Made by a program: the position numbers and the translations under genes. A stretch of 32,094 nucleotides of DNA. It comes from Lactifluus volemus (lineage: Eukaryota > Basidiomycota > Agaricomycetes > Russulales > Russulaceae). Positions 1 to 9,556 of the stretch are shown here, one piece after another. Each line of letters starts with the position of its first letter. Position 1 is the stretch's first letter. The stretch lies in assembly GCA_022376515.1 (NCBI GenBank), contig WTXI01000383.1, positions 1-32,094 of the forward strand, given 5' to 3'. The notes beneath the pieces are model-generated. The model did not search any database and was not told where the DNA came from. It was given only the letters and a program-made list of their open reading frames with translations.

Positions 1-1584
1 ACATCGCGAGGACTCGTTCCCCATCTTTCTGGTGACCACACCAGAGTTTCTGAGGCCATCCGATGGTTAAACGTGCCCTTTGAATCCTTGTGAGTGAGTC
101 GCAATCGACAAAGAATCAAAATTTGCCCACCAACTAGCACTGCCAGCTTGGAACTCTCTCCACCCTTCCGACGCTCCACCCTGGCCCTTACCCGTTACAC
201 TCATGCCTCGGTTTCCGCCCAAAACACCACATCCTATCCATGACATTGAGGGACCCGCGGACGATAGGGATATGCCTCCTAATGGTAATGATTTTGTCTC
301 CGCCCTCTGTCTGCACGGCGTGCGCAAGGTCTACCTCTTTCCCCTTAATGACACGTCCTTCTCGCACGGCTTATCTTCTCCGTAGGTAACACCGGACGAA
401 TGGAGGGAGTACGTCCACTCGGCGCAACCAGATGTCGTCGTGGCACTTTCCGATATCCCTTCCACATCTGGCTCACATTCGCAGAAGCGGATAACCAAAA
501 GCATCGAGCGTTCTGCATCCTGGCTCGCAAATATCCTTCGTCCACTCTCCGGTAGACACGTTGCCGCCGCAGTCACCAAAATCTCCGGAAACCCCGCTTC
601 TCAACTTCTAAACGTGTTCGTTCATATGGCCGGCGGTACGACCACCGCCGCGAGGCAGGCCTTTGCCCAATCCTTACTCGAGCCCCTCTTCGATAAGGAT
701 GCCGCGGCCATCGAACCTCTGAACAACCTTGATCAGGGCGTGCTGGGCTACGTCTTCAACCTTGCCCCCTTGCACAAATCGCTTTCCCGACACCTCTTCA
801 TCACCACGGCGCCGCATCGAAAAATGGCTTTGTGGCGGTAATCGACCTCTTCGCCACGCCGCCCGCACCCTCGGCGACCGCACAGATCATCTCCCTGATC
901 CGCGTATCGCTCGAGCCTCTCCCCGCCACCAAACCGCGCGTCGTGCACTCTGCGGGCTCACCGCACGAGATCCTCGCGCTCATCCGGGACGTTGGTATCG
1001 ACCTCTTCGATGCCCATTGGGCACAACGTGCCGCCGACGTTGGCGTCGCCCTCGATTTCGTTTTCCCAGCTCCCCACGTGGCGGCACCCCCACTCGAGAT
1101 CGGACACAACTTGTACGACAAACGTTATTCCCACGACTTTTCCCCGTTTGCCGATGCGCTGCAAAGTTGTTCTTCTGTGCAACAAGGTGACACTCGACCT
1201 CGGTGTCCCTGCATTGCATGTGCCCCTGAACGGCCGAGTGATATCCTGATGCATAGTGGTGTGGACGAAGCACCCTCCGCACATACGCCGTTACCATACA
1301 CGCGTGCATACGTGCATCACCTTCTTCACACGCACGAGATGTCGGCGCATACACTTCTCACGCTGCACAACCTTGCTGTGCTTGATACGTTTTTTGTGGG
1401 CGTGCGACACGTCCTGTCTGAACAACCCGAGACATTTTCACACGAAGTCACGCGGTTCGAGCAAACTTATGATGGGAAACTCGGCGTTCTCGCAGAGGCG
1501 AGAAAGATATGGACTGAGGTTTCACTTGCACGAGGGAAGGGTAGACTGGCACGGGAAAGAGAGAGGGAGAAGCAGCAGCAGTAG
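1..1584 (+). CDS. QTRT2: Queuine tRNA-ribosyltransferase accessory subunit 2 (TGT family), 5'-partial, frameshifted
   Basis: The product would be the non-catalytic partner of the eukaryotic TGT heterodimer, which exchanges guanine-34 for queuine in certain tRNAs. Exons seen: 1-89 (start lies off the window), 147-328 and 386-1584, separated by GT-AG introns of 57 nt each. Family landmarks are DMPPNGNDFVSA, VVALSDIP, VHSAGSPHE, LFDAHWAQRAAD, the zinc-ligand segment RCPCIACAPE and YTRAYVHHLLHTHEM followed by the usual C-terminal helix. The frame breaks three times, each a net -1: near 238-240 (C run), near 254-257 (C run) and near 820-824 (A run). Across each break the TGT-like sequence resumes at once, for example SYP then MTLRDP then ADDRDMPPNGND. 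This looks like sequence error rather than a dead gene, but that is inference. The tail after about 1530 is Arg/Glu/Gln-rich. Confidence 0.85.
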
Positions 1585-1722
1585 CTGGTGATAACAGACA
1601 AACTAGAATTAGCAGTGGGATAACGGTAAAACAAAAAAAAAGAGCGAATAAAAATCGGCGGATCGTCGTAGCATGAAAAAAAAAAAGGACTACAGCGTTC
1701 ATCCGGGGGGGAAGGGGAATTT

Positions 1723-2579
1723 TCAGCTCTTTCCCAGTGTACCAACGATCGCGACGGCGATAAACAGCCCAACGAGCTGCACAGCCCTCCCCAGTCCAGA
1801 GACGCGGTTGACACGATCCAACTCGGTCTCCTTCCAACCCGTGCGTGGTGGTGGGCGGTGATAGTCCGGTGATGATGGGCCAGAGGCGGCGCGGTGAGCC
1901 GCATCATGGGCACGCCGTTGTGCCGCCGTGTATGCGTGTGGATTCGAGCCCGATGGAGGACGGTGTCTGCGCTCCCAGGCGTAGTTGGCACTCCGGTGCC
2001 GGGCCTCGTTCGCACTTGCGTAATAATTGTGTGTTGGGTGTGTAGGATGCTCGTTATGGTGGTGCCGGTGCTGGTGCTGGTGATAGGCATTCAGCGAGCG
2101 ATCGTACGACCGTCTAAAATGCGCGTGAGCTTGTCCAAGCCAGAGCCGGAGTGTATGTGTGTGGCATGAACGTACCGCTGTCTGTCGTCTCCGAGCACTG
2201 CATACGCTTCGCTGAATGATAAGAACTTTTCCCTCGCTTCCGGATCTTTATTTACATCGGGGTGAAATTGCTTGCTCAACTAAGGTGAGAGGAAGAGTTT
2301 GGCGTCATGATCCCGTGCAATAAAAACCGTGATTTTCGCGCGAACGCACCTTGTAGTAGGCGGACTGAGCAGCGCATGTAAGGGGATGTGTATAGTAGGG
2401 TGACGGGGACTGGGCGGGCTGACCTTGATCTGACTCTTGCTCGCGTTACTTGGGATGGAGAGCGTGTCGTAATGTGTTGACCGTAGGGGCGTAACGGAAA
2501 AGTTCCGGCGTTGGCTACATGCTAGTAGTGGAGCCGTGATGAGGACGCAAAGTGTGGGCCGGCTGTGCTGTATCTGCAT
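1723..2579 (-). CDS. Membrane-anchored J-domain protein, probably mitochondrial (DNAJC30-like)
   Basis: Four exons: 2424-2579, 2350-2364 (a 15-nt microexon), 2176-2279 and 1723-2113; the joined frame is open for 221 aa. The N-terminus is basic and hydrophobic with a Q-R-R-N-F segment, like a mitochondrial presequence. The J domain covers about residues 35-95 ([35 protein letters not shown], then [10 protein letters not shown]) and contains the HPD tripeptide needed to stimulate Hsp70 ATPase. A His/Ala/Arg-rich linker follows, then one C-terminal transmembrane helix ([18 protein letters not shown]) just before the stop. J domain plus C-terminal anchor with a presequence resembles metazoan DNAJC30; orthology is inferred from architecture only. 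The start chosen is the first ATG that gives the presequence. The gene is divergent from RAD6. Confidence 0.85.
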
Positions 2580-2977
2580 TGGGTGAACACAGGAGATCTA
2601 ACGGTGCCCTGGAAAGGTCCGAGTCTGGTCCGAGTCTGGCAGTTCTGGTAGCAACGCCAGTGGCACCGCCACGGGGCACAGCACGCCACAAGATCAAATT
2701 AGATAAGATAAGGATCAAGCCTGGACACGCGACTGTAATTTGGTCGAGAGAATTATCCTCATCTCCGTAGATGAACTTCATTTCCGTTAATATGGGCCAC
2801 TAACTATATCTTTTGAAGTTTTTGTGAAACAAAGGCCGAGTGATTTATTGATAGAGCGTGTGTAGATTGAATGGTGCCCAGTGGTCACATGCGACTTGGC
2901 TGACCAATCTTTTGTTGGTCGATCATTGTTAAGGAAGAAAAGGCACTGCCCAAACTTCTTCACCTATAACCACCAAC
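2580..2977. promoter_or_regulatory. Shared intergenic region between J-protein and RAD6 start codons
   Basis: This 398-bp stretch separates two divergent start codons and so should hold both promoters and 5' UTRs. An open frame across it (2552-2770) lacks any recognisable protein feature. I see no convincing TATA box or repeat. Confidence 0.5.
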
Positions 2978-3589
2978 ATGGTAAGTTGCTTCTGCCCATC
3001 TTTTCGTACATCGATGCTTATAGATTTATCCGTTCTAGTCGACCAACTGCAGGAGACGTCTTATTCGCGATTTCAAACGACTCTCGAGCGACCCGCCGGG
3101 TGGCATTTCCGGAAGCCCATGTCCCGACAATATCATGCTTTGGAATGCAGTTATTTTTGGCCCCGGTACGTCCCAAACAAAAATATCATCGTCGCATTTC
3201 GTCCTTCTCATGTTGCTTCCCGTGCAGCGGATACACCGTTCGAAGATGGCACCTTCAAACTTCTGTTGACTTTTGATGAGTCGTACCCGAACAAGCCACC
3301 GACAGTGAAATTCCTCTCACGGATGTTCCATCCGAATGTGTATGCGAACGGAGAGCTCTGCCTTGATATCCTCCAGAACCGATGGTCACCTACTTATGAC
3401 GTCGCGGCTATCCTCACCTCCATCCAAAGCCTGTTGCACGACCCTAATCCAAATAGCCCCGCCAACGCGGAGGCGGCACAACTCTATCGCGAAAACATGA
3501 AAGAGTATGTGCGACGTGTGCGTGCTACGGTTGAGGATAGCTGGCTGGAGGACGATGAGAAGGCTGCGGTCGGAGAGACTGCGGCTTAG
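2978..3589 (+). CDS. RAD6: Ubiquitin-conjugating enzyme E2 RAD6/UBC2
   Basis: Three exons: 2978-2980 (the ATG alone), 3039-3165 and 3228-3589, giving 163 aa. The joined N-terminus is [16 protein letters not shown], the RAD6 signature, followed by [10 protein letters not shown] and [11 protein letters not shown]. The HPN motif is in FHPNVYANG and the catalytic Cys lies in [28 protein letters not shown] and [13 protein letters not shown] complete the E2 fold. A short acidic tail follows ([11 protein letters not shown]), as in fungal RAD6 proteins. With RAD18 it mono-ubiquitinates PCNA in post-replication repair, and with BRE1 it modifies histone H2B (family knowledge). Length is slightly above the 151 aa of fission yeast Rhp6. 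Confidence 0.96.
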   Translation: MVSCFCPSFRTSMLIDLSVLVDQLQETSYSRFQTTLERPAGWHFRKPMSRQYHALECSYFWPRYVPNKNIIVAFRPSHVASRAADTPFEDGTFKLLLTFDESYPNKPPTVKFLSRMFHPNVYANGELCLDILQNRWSPTYDVAAILTSIQSLLHDPNPNSPANAEAAQLYRENMKEYVRRVRATVEDSWLEDDEKAAVGETAA

Positions 3590-4049
3590 TGAGGAATGGC
3601 GGCAAGTGTTCTCATCCCTCGTCGTTTTGGAAAGATCACTTGTGGGAAGTTGGAGCAAGCTAATTTGTAAGGTGTCTGTGACCAGTCTTTGTTCTATCGC
3701 TTGTGAGTCGTGTTGTTATCGTTTCACTTAGGGGCGCGCTTATTTTTTTCTCTTGTTTCACAGTTTTCCCCCTTCCCACCCTCTTGGACTTTTCATTGCT
3801 ACCTGGGTTGTGTCGATGATGGATTAACGACTTGTGCTGTGTTTATAATCTACTCCAATTTCTATACGTTCTACCTTCATAATGTTGCTCTACACTGGTC
3901 CGTTCTGAAAATGGCGAATTTGACCATCAGTCATGAATTTTTATTCACGTGATGTGAACACGTCTTCAGACATTCACGCGCCGTCAAACTCTTTGTCTGA
4001 CCTGGCCTGCTCTCTGCTCCGAACGTGAACCTGTCCACAAATTTCTTCA
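3590..4049. other. Intergenic, no gene seen
   Basis: RAD6 3' flank and upstream region of the next gene. It is T/C-rich after 3740. A CACGTG palindrome lies at 3946-3951. Short ORFs here have no recognisable content. Confidence 0.5.
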
Positions 4050-5528
4050 ATGGTGACCATATCATCAGCCACGGTAGATGGCGAATCAAAGCGACAGAGA
4101 CTCACTTTAGAAAAGGCCAAGGTGGTCAATGTAAGTAAGCATTTAGCCACCTAATATCATCAATATTTGATCTCGCCCATATCTCATCATACATCACTTC
4201 TAGTTGTCAAAGCAGCTTCAGATACGGTTACAGTATGCTCGCCTCAAAGTAGAACATGGATGGGTGCGTTGTACTAGTATCGGCCAGGATCGAACCATGA
4301 CTCATTCGTTATCTAAATATATGCGCAGCAACGTCAATCACTGAATGAAGTCGAGAACTTGTATTTCCACCATTCTACTCTCAAGGGAAAGTCAAGGGCA
4401 TCCGCAAATCCTTGTCTGCTCGTCCTGCGTCTGCGCTAGTTACCACGCCAGCATCCTCCACTGCTAACGATTTATCCTCCAATCCCGCATCGAGCTCCTC
4501 ACAGACGACCGATTCAGCAGTTGCTTCTTCCCCAACATTTGTTTGTTCGTCTCCCCCTTTGGTTGCATCACCCCTCGTCCATAGCAATGGAACTCCGCCG
4601 TCTCAAACTTCATCTCCAGCCAAAGCACCTCATCGCAACCGACCCAGGGCACACCCACGTCCACGCAGGCAACGGACGCTGCCCAATCGACCTCTTCTCC
4701 TTCTATCCTCTCCACATTCAGTCAAATCATCCCGTCACGCAGCAGCTATCGCGCGACTTTTCGACCCTCTCCCCCTTCGTAACACCCTCCCCGTTCGCAA
4801 GTACCACCAGCTCCTTCACAACACCATCATCCTTTGTTTCCACCGCTCCATCCTCCACTTTCTCGCAACAAACACTCACTTACCCTCCGTCGCCGTTCGC
4901 TCCCCCATCCTCGTCCGCGCCTGTGCCTGCGACCCCGTCTATGCCCATGTCTCAGTTCGTTGCTCCTTCTTACCCGGCCACGACGCAAGCACCTGAACCT
5001 CTATCGACCTTCCCCCCGACCTCCCAACCCGCTTTCCCAACACTCTCCCCATCGCATCGCACCCCTTCTCCTGCATCCACACCCGCACCCGCTACACCTG
5101 CATCTCTATCGACACCAGTGCCCGCACCAGCTCCCGTACTGACACCCAAACCGACGATCCTACCCGCGCCCACACCTGCACCAGTGCCATCCCCAGTGCC
5201 CTCTCCAGCGCCCCCACGAAAGCCCCCACCAACATCCACTCACACACCCGCACCGTTCTCATCTTTTCGGCCCTCCAAAACGTTTGACATTCCAACCGCG
5301 CCGGGACCGAGCTCTTCCTCGGGCGGCACGGGTACACAGAACATCACGACGACGGCGATACTGACGTACGACTCGTTTTGGAGCTCGCACTCCTCCGTCG
5401 CCGGTGGGTGGCGCAAGACGATCGCCAGCGCGACCACAACAGGCGGTGGCATCACGGCGAGTTCAGCGGCTTCGGCTTCGACTCCGACCAGCGGGACCAC
5501 ACTCGGAGGCGGCAGCGCGAAGGCGTGA
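4050..5528 (+). CDS. Uncharacterised Ser/Thr/Pro-rich protein with a conserved-looking N-terminal helix; frameshifted
   Basis: I do not recognise this gene. Exons 4050-4130 and 4204-4263 and the start of an exon at 4329 join in frame to a charged, helix-forming N-terminus: QRLTLEKAKVVN, LSKQLQIRLQYARLKVEHGW, then QSLNEVENLYFHHSTLKG. This part is far less biased than the rest and is the likely functional segment. The remainder is a long Ser/Thr/Pro/Ala tract with repeated PAPAP/TPAP motifs, ending SAKA-stop, typical of a disordered nuclear or scaffold protein. The coding frame steps by -1 three times: near 4385-4395, somewhere in 4550-4620, and near 4760-4790. The best-looking reading therefore uses all three frames in turn. 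The steps match the sign of breaks in other genes here, so sequence error is the likelier cause. The exact breakpoints in the low-complexity tract are uncertain. Confidence 0.6.
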
Positions 5529-6809
5529 ACAGATAGGCTTGAGTTTATGTTTTTGCCCCCCCTCCTCTCAACTGCCGTTTCGTTCTGATTCGGATACTAT
5601 TTTACTTTGCTGACGCTGCCTACCATCTACCATCGTAATACAATTGTAGATGATTACAGGGCAAGGGGAAACCCCACCCTACTGACTCACCCGGAGATAT
5701 CATTGATTCTTGCAATGTGATAAAGAAAATCATCTGGCTACATCTGCAAATATTGACACAGTCCAGAAAGGATCAAAGTTCCGAAGACCCTATCATCCTG
5801 AAAAAGAGGCCCGAATACATACACCCGTCTGGGGTCATCAAATTCGTGGACAAAAACCAGGGCCAAAAACGTGAGTGACGAGGGGGGGGGGCATCGAGCC
5901 AAAGATCCAAGAGCAGAACTGATACGAACTTGAGAAAACCACCGAAGGAAGGCTCGGAAGTGTCAAGTTATCATCGAGATTTGATCCGGGGGAGTCTAAT
6001 CGGTCAGCGCAGACGGATGTATGCCTCAAACACAACAAAATTTGATTGATCAGAAAATGGATTTCGATCCGATGCCCTCTGGTTTCATTAAATTTCTTGC
6101 TCTCGACCATCCCCCCCCCCGCGCATTTATTTACCTTGGTGGGAACAAAACCATCCTCTTCCCTGGTCCCAGTCACCTCGCAAGCTGGTTGTGTCCTTAC
6201 AGGGCCATTATCCCTTATTTATGATATCTGAAAAAAAGAATTCAGGCTGATGGTACATCGCCATGCCCAAGTTCGCACCACATTTAGTTATCATACAACC
6301 AACACTTTTTATTCACATGTAATCGTTGGAGACTACAAAAGCCACTGTGACCTACTCTACAGCTGTTGAACCCATCTTCCACTTGTTTGTGTAAGACTGT
6401 TCTATGTTCAACTTCTAACAGGGCACGGAGAATCTCTGGTGGCGGGTTCCTCAATCCTTGCAATATGACGGACCTGAATTAATATTATCGGGCTCTACAT
6501 AGAACACATCATATGATGCAGCGACATAGTTCAGAGAACAATCAAAAGTTCCAAACCTAGCCCTATCATCCCTAAATCCCGCCGCGAATGCATACACTTG
6601 ATATATCCTTCCGGTCGTCAAATTCGTGGACAAAAAAAGCAGGGCCAAAAAGTGAGAGTGAAGAAGAAACGTACTTGTACGTGACGTGATTTCAAAAAGC
6701 TCAAGCAGGAGCTATGGAGCGTAAGGTGGGATTCAATGTTTAATGTAGCTCTAACCTCTCATAAACTGGAGCAATGTAGATTAAACGGGGGAGGGATCAA
6801 GCCAAAGAT
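5529..6809. other. DGK1 3' flank containing a decayed tandem duplicate
   Basis: This 1.28-kb stretch has no intact gene. It holds two related blocks, described separately: one at about 5705-5990 and one at about 6465-6905, the latter including the true last exon of DGK1. Between them (about 6000-6450) I see only short ORFs, a C-run near 6111-6120 and AT-rich sequence. Confidence 0.55.
5705..5990 (-). pseudogene. Decayed duplicate of the DGK1 last exon and 3' flank
   Basis: Read on the minus strand this block repeats DGK1's last exon and the DNA beyond it. The exon relic at about 5887-5990 keeps NLDDNLTLP and then loses frame, where the true exon continues ILSGGFIWGF. Flank matches include ATCAAATTCGTGGACAAAAA at 5837-5856 versus TCAAATTCGTGGACAAAAA near 6618-6636, CCCTATCATCC near 5787 versus 6560, and ATTCTTGCAATGTGA near 5705 versus ATCCTTGCAATATGA near 6453. 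Relative to the DGK1 side it lacks about 120 bp (roughly 6665-6785). The match is clear in short blocks but diverged overall, so the event is old. Confidence 0.7.
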
Positions 6810-8170
6810 CTATGAGCTGAACCAACTGATGAGCTTGAGGAATCCCCAGATGAAACCACCGGAGAGGATCGGAAGTGTCAAGTTATCATCGAGGTTGCCA
6901 AGATCTGATGCCGTATAGTTAGGCCGCGGGTTCAATCAGATAAATGAGGAACAAAAGTCACCTAATGCTTCCGTAATGCCCGTCACGACGCCGGAAACGA
7001 TGCTGATAACGGTCAAACCCACCCAACCACTGGTAGGTAAACCGGCAAAGCCTGCGTCGTGTAACGTTGCCTTCACGCTCTGCCCCAGAGAACTGGTATC
7101 TACACCCGGACCGGATACACCGTGTGTCCAATCCCAAACGGGATTGACACCACCTACGGCAGGTGCAAGCCAGCCGCAAAAGGAGAAGACGATAGCGGCA
7201 CCAGTGATAGAAGCGGCGAGAAAACCGGCAAGCGACTTGCGTGGGGCTAGCGGGAGGCCTAGGATGGGGATGCGCGGAGGAAGGGGTGGAGTGCGGGAGC
7301 CCCACAGGCGTCCAAAAGTAGAAGCAGCAGTATCTGCCCAAGAAAGGCTGTTGGAGTAGAGATACGTCAAGCACTGAATTGGGCACGTAAATGCACTAAA
7401 CTCACATCAAAATAGACATTACAGCGACGTCGAGAGGGTATAGTGCGAGTACGAAGAGCACGCCAAGGGTGAACCATATCGAACCATTGCTATGATTCTA
7501 CAAAGCCAGGAGAGGCGAAAATTAATCAATCTTCGGAACAGAGATGATAGCAGGCGAGGGACGTGTTTATGACGTACTTTTTCGCTCTCGCGCATGAGGA
7601 AGCCGAGTACTGCTTCATAGGTGCGCTCAAAAGGGGGGTAGTTGAGTCGGAGGATATCCGCAGGTACCATGATAAGCAAAGAGCTCGAAAGTGCGATTAT
7701 GGTGCGCTGAGGTGAACCATGAGAGGTGTAGAGATAGATAGTCAGAAGGCCTGAAATGAAGGTGTCAGTTAATCGGACGACAGGAGAGGCACGATGGAGT
7801 CACGCGACATACCAATAGATGAATGGAAGACCTTGCGGGGAATCTCCCAGTCGATTTTTTTGACCTGTGTTGTCGGTGCTATTGTTTTAACATGATGGAT
7901 AATACCGTTGGCGTGGCCGTTGCCATTGAGGGCACGCTCAAGCGCTTCGTCAACATCTGCGAGTTTAGCCGACTCTGAAACAAAGCCACTTGACTTGCGT
8001 TGACGACGGCTAGAGCGGCGCTTTACATCGTTATTTGTGACATGTTGTGAGGGCATAAAAGCAATTTTAGGGGATGGTGAGCGCGTGAGGGATCGGGAGC
8101 GCGATGAACGGAGGGGGGCGGAGTCAGAATGGGAGGTGAGGGTAAAAGCGTCGTTTGGAGGAATAGTCAT
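6810..8170 (-). CDS. DGK1: CTP-dependent diacylglycerol kinase, DGK1/HSD1 family
   Basis: Five exons: 7813-8170, 7578-7750, 7406-7497, 6962-7347 and 6810-6904, joining to 367 aa with all phases matching. The soluble N-terminus (about residues 1-105) is Ser/Arg-rich. The membrane domain then runs IDWEIPRKVFHSSIG, LTIYLYTSHGSPQR, RLNYPPFERTYEAVLGFLMRES, GSIWFTLGVLFVLALYPLDV and LSWADTAASTFGRLWG, and ends NLDDNLTLPILSGGFIWGF. These are the marks of the ER/nuclear-envelope enzyme that makes phosphatidate from diacylglycerol with CTP. I chose the ATG of MTIPPND; an in-frame ATG 105 bases upstream would add a low-quality extension. The gene's 3' end has been tandemly duplicated downstream. Confidence 0.93.
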
Positions 8171-8409
8171 TGAGATGGTAAGATGGTGTGTGTGTGTAAG
8201 GGCAAAAGGATAAAGTGGTTCAGGGGAAGGGAACAGAGATGAGGGCGAATAATGTAAATAAATGACATGAACCACGGAGTCCGTGGGACAGTTTCAACTT
8301 CCGTTTTTTGCCGGTCCGCACTGCCACATTGCACTTGTTTACACTGTATCCACCGCCGCGAGTAACATCATATGGCATAACATTCCCGGATTGGAACTAA
8401 TTATCTAGC

Positions 8410-9250
8410 CTAGTATACATAGCCAAGAATCTTCCCTCCGACATTTTTACGACGAGCTTCCTCATGATCAAGAATACCAGATGACGTCGTCTGAGGAAAC
8501 AAATGTCATCAACATGTTTAACCGGTCCAACACATCACGGTTAACTCACCAGGATGAGTTTACCGAATGAACGCGCAGGTAGTAGCAAATTGACCCAAGA
8601 CTCGATCTGTGTCACCTGCACATTGAATCGCGGAGAAATGACACCAGTCTTGTTTAATCGTCCATTCAGTTGTACCACAATCTTTCCAGAACGGTGATCA
8701 TCGATAATGTCAAAGTCACCGATGTAACCTGTCAACAGTGGAGCTGCGTCAGCGTATATCCCGGAGACATCAAAAAAACAACACAAAAGAGAAATGTGGT
8801 CTCCTTTGTGAACCCAAATCCGTGATTGACAGGAAATGTGCTGTTTGGTTAGGATAGAGACGTTTTATGTTTCGGAGCGTTAAAGCGAGAGACGGGTGGA
8901 GGCGCGTCCACATCAATCGCAGTTATCACTCCGAGTTTCAACACACGGTGGCTCAATCTCACAGCCGAGGGGCAAGTAATACAGAGAGAGTACATACCAT
9001 GGCGCTGCATGACACTGAGGAATTTCACCACAACCTTCGAAGACGGGCGAATAAGAACCTGGCGCTTTCCACGGCGCTCAGCGTTGACCATGTTTTTCTG
9101 CAAGGACAGCACTCAGGACAAAGATATATCTTTGCATCAATGACAACTTGCCAGACAGTCGTTCTATACGCGCCATTAAATAGGTGGATTAGCAGGGAAG
9201 GATGTATGGAGGGCAACACTGTAACGCACAAGGACAGACACGCGGACCAT
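8410..9250 (-). CDS. RPS22: 40S ribosomal protein uS8 (RPS22/RPS15A)
   Basis: Five coding exons: 9230-9250, 9152-9163 (12-nt microexon encoding NDCL), 8998-9097, 8550-8728 and 8410-8490. They give exactly 130 aa, the standard length of uS8. Joined sequence begins [29 protein letters not shown] and continues [43 protein letters not shown] and [18 protein letters not shown]. Intron 2 (9098-9151) starts GCAAGT, so it is a GC-AG intron; no GT donor keeps the uS8 sequence. Intron 3 (8729-8997, 269 nt) is about four times longer than its neighbours and carries an H/ACA snoRNA. The gene is divergent from eS17, and the two presumably share control. Confidence 0.96.
8792..8936 (-). ncRNA. snR44: Intronic H/ACA-box snoRNA, snR44-like (18S pseudouridine guide)
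   Basis: It lies within intron 3 of uS8. On the minus strand the 5' hairpin closes with TCGGAG (8934-8929) against CTCCGA (8877-8872). An internal loop has left arm TGATAACT (8928-8921) and right arm TTTAA (8884-8880), above which GCGA pairs with TCGC and GTGG with CCAC. The H box ACATAA (8870-8865) follows. The 3' hairpin pairs GTCTC (8861-8857) with GAGAC (8803-8799) and AACC with GGTT, and is followed by an ACA box (8797-8795). The 5' pocket fits the 18S segment TTAAA-UC-AGUUAUC (yeast U106): TTTAA pairs 5' of the target U and GATAACT pairs 3' of it. About 14 nt separate pocket and H box, as the family rule expects. Yeast snR44 modifies 18S U106 and sits in an RPS22B intron (recalled knowledge). 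The 3' pocket target is not assigned. Confidence 0.85.
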
Positions 9251-9556
9251 TTTCAAACAGGGTGTGTGGATAGGTCTTAGAAGAGTCTAGCAAAAAAAAG
9301 TAAGCCCATACTCGCTCGTCTGAGTGTCACGCCACTGAAGACGTGAGTCAAGACGAGCTATTCACCTTGAGGAAAGGGGAGGAGGCCGCGACTGTAAGCT
9401 ACGAAACTTACAACACAGGCCTGCACTATTCAAAGGCAGTGGCTGAAGACTATACAGTTCATCTTCAGCCACATCGGCATTCAGCGGCCCTCTCACCCTC
9501 CTTCATTTGCTTGCTCGCTCCCTCTATAAAGACTTTGTCGATTATTTCTCCACACC
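9251..9556. promoter_or_regulatory. Bidirectional ribosomal-protein promoter (uS8 / eS17) with three inverted repeats
   Basis: This 306-bp stretch lies between divergent start codons. It holds three separate perfect inverted repeats: GCTCGTCT (9314-9321) with AGACGAGC (9351-9358), TGTAAG (9393-9398) with CTTACA (9407-9412), and TGGCTGAAGA (9440-9449) with TCTTCAGCCA (9462-9471). A TATAAA lies at 9525-9530, 26 bp before the eS17 ATG, and CT-rich DNA flanks it. A regulatory role for the repeats is inference. Confidence 0.6.

Noticed and set aside
211..250. A 40-nt intron to explain the first QTRT2 frame changes
   Set aside because: Too short, with a poor donor, and it would remove MTLRDP, which fits the family. 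Two single-base losses explain the region better.
1467..2090. Long minus-strand open frame over the J-protein 3' exon
   Set aside because: It is an out-of-phase shadow of the spliced J-protein exon 1723-2113, whose own frame gives the transmembrane helix.
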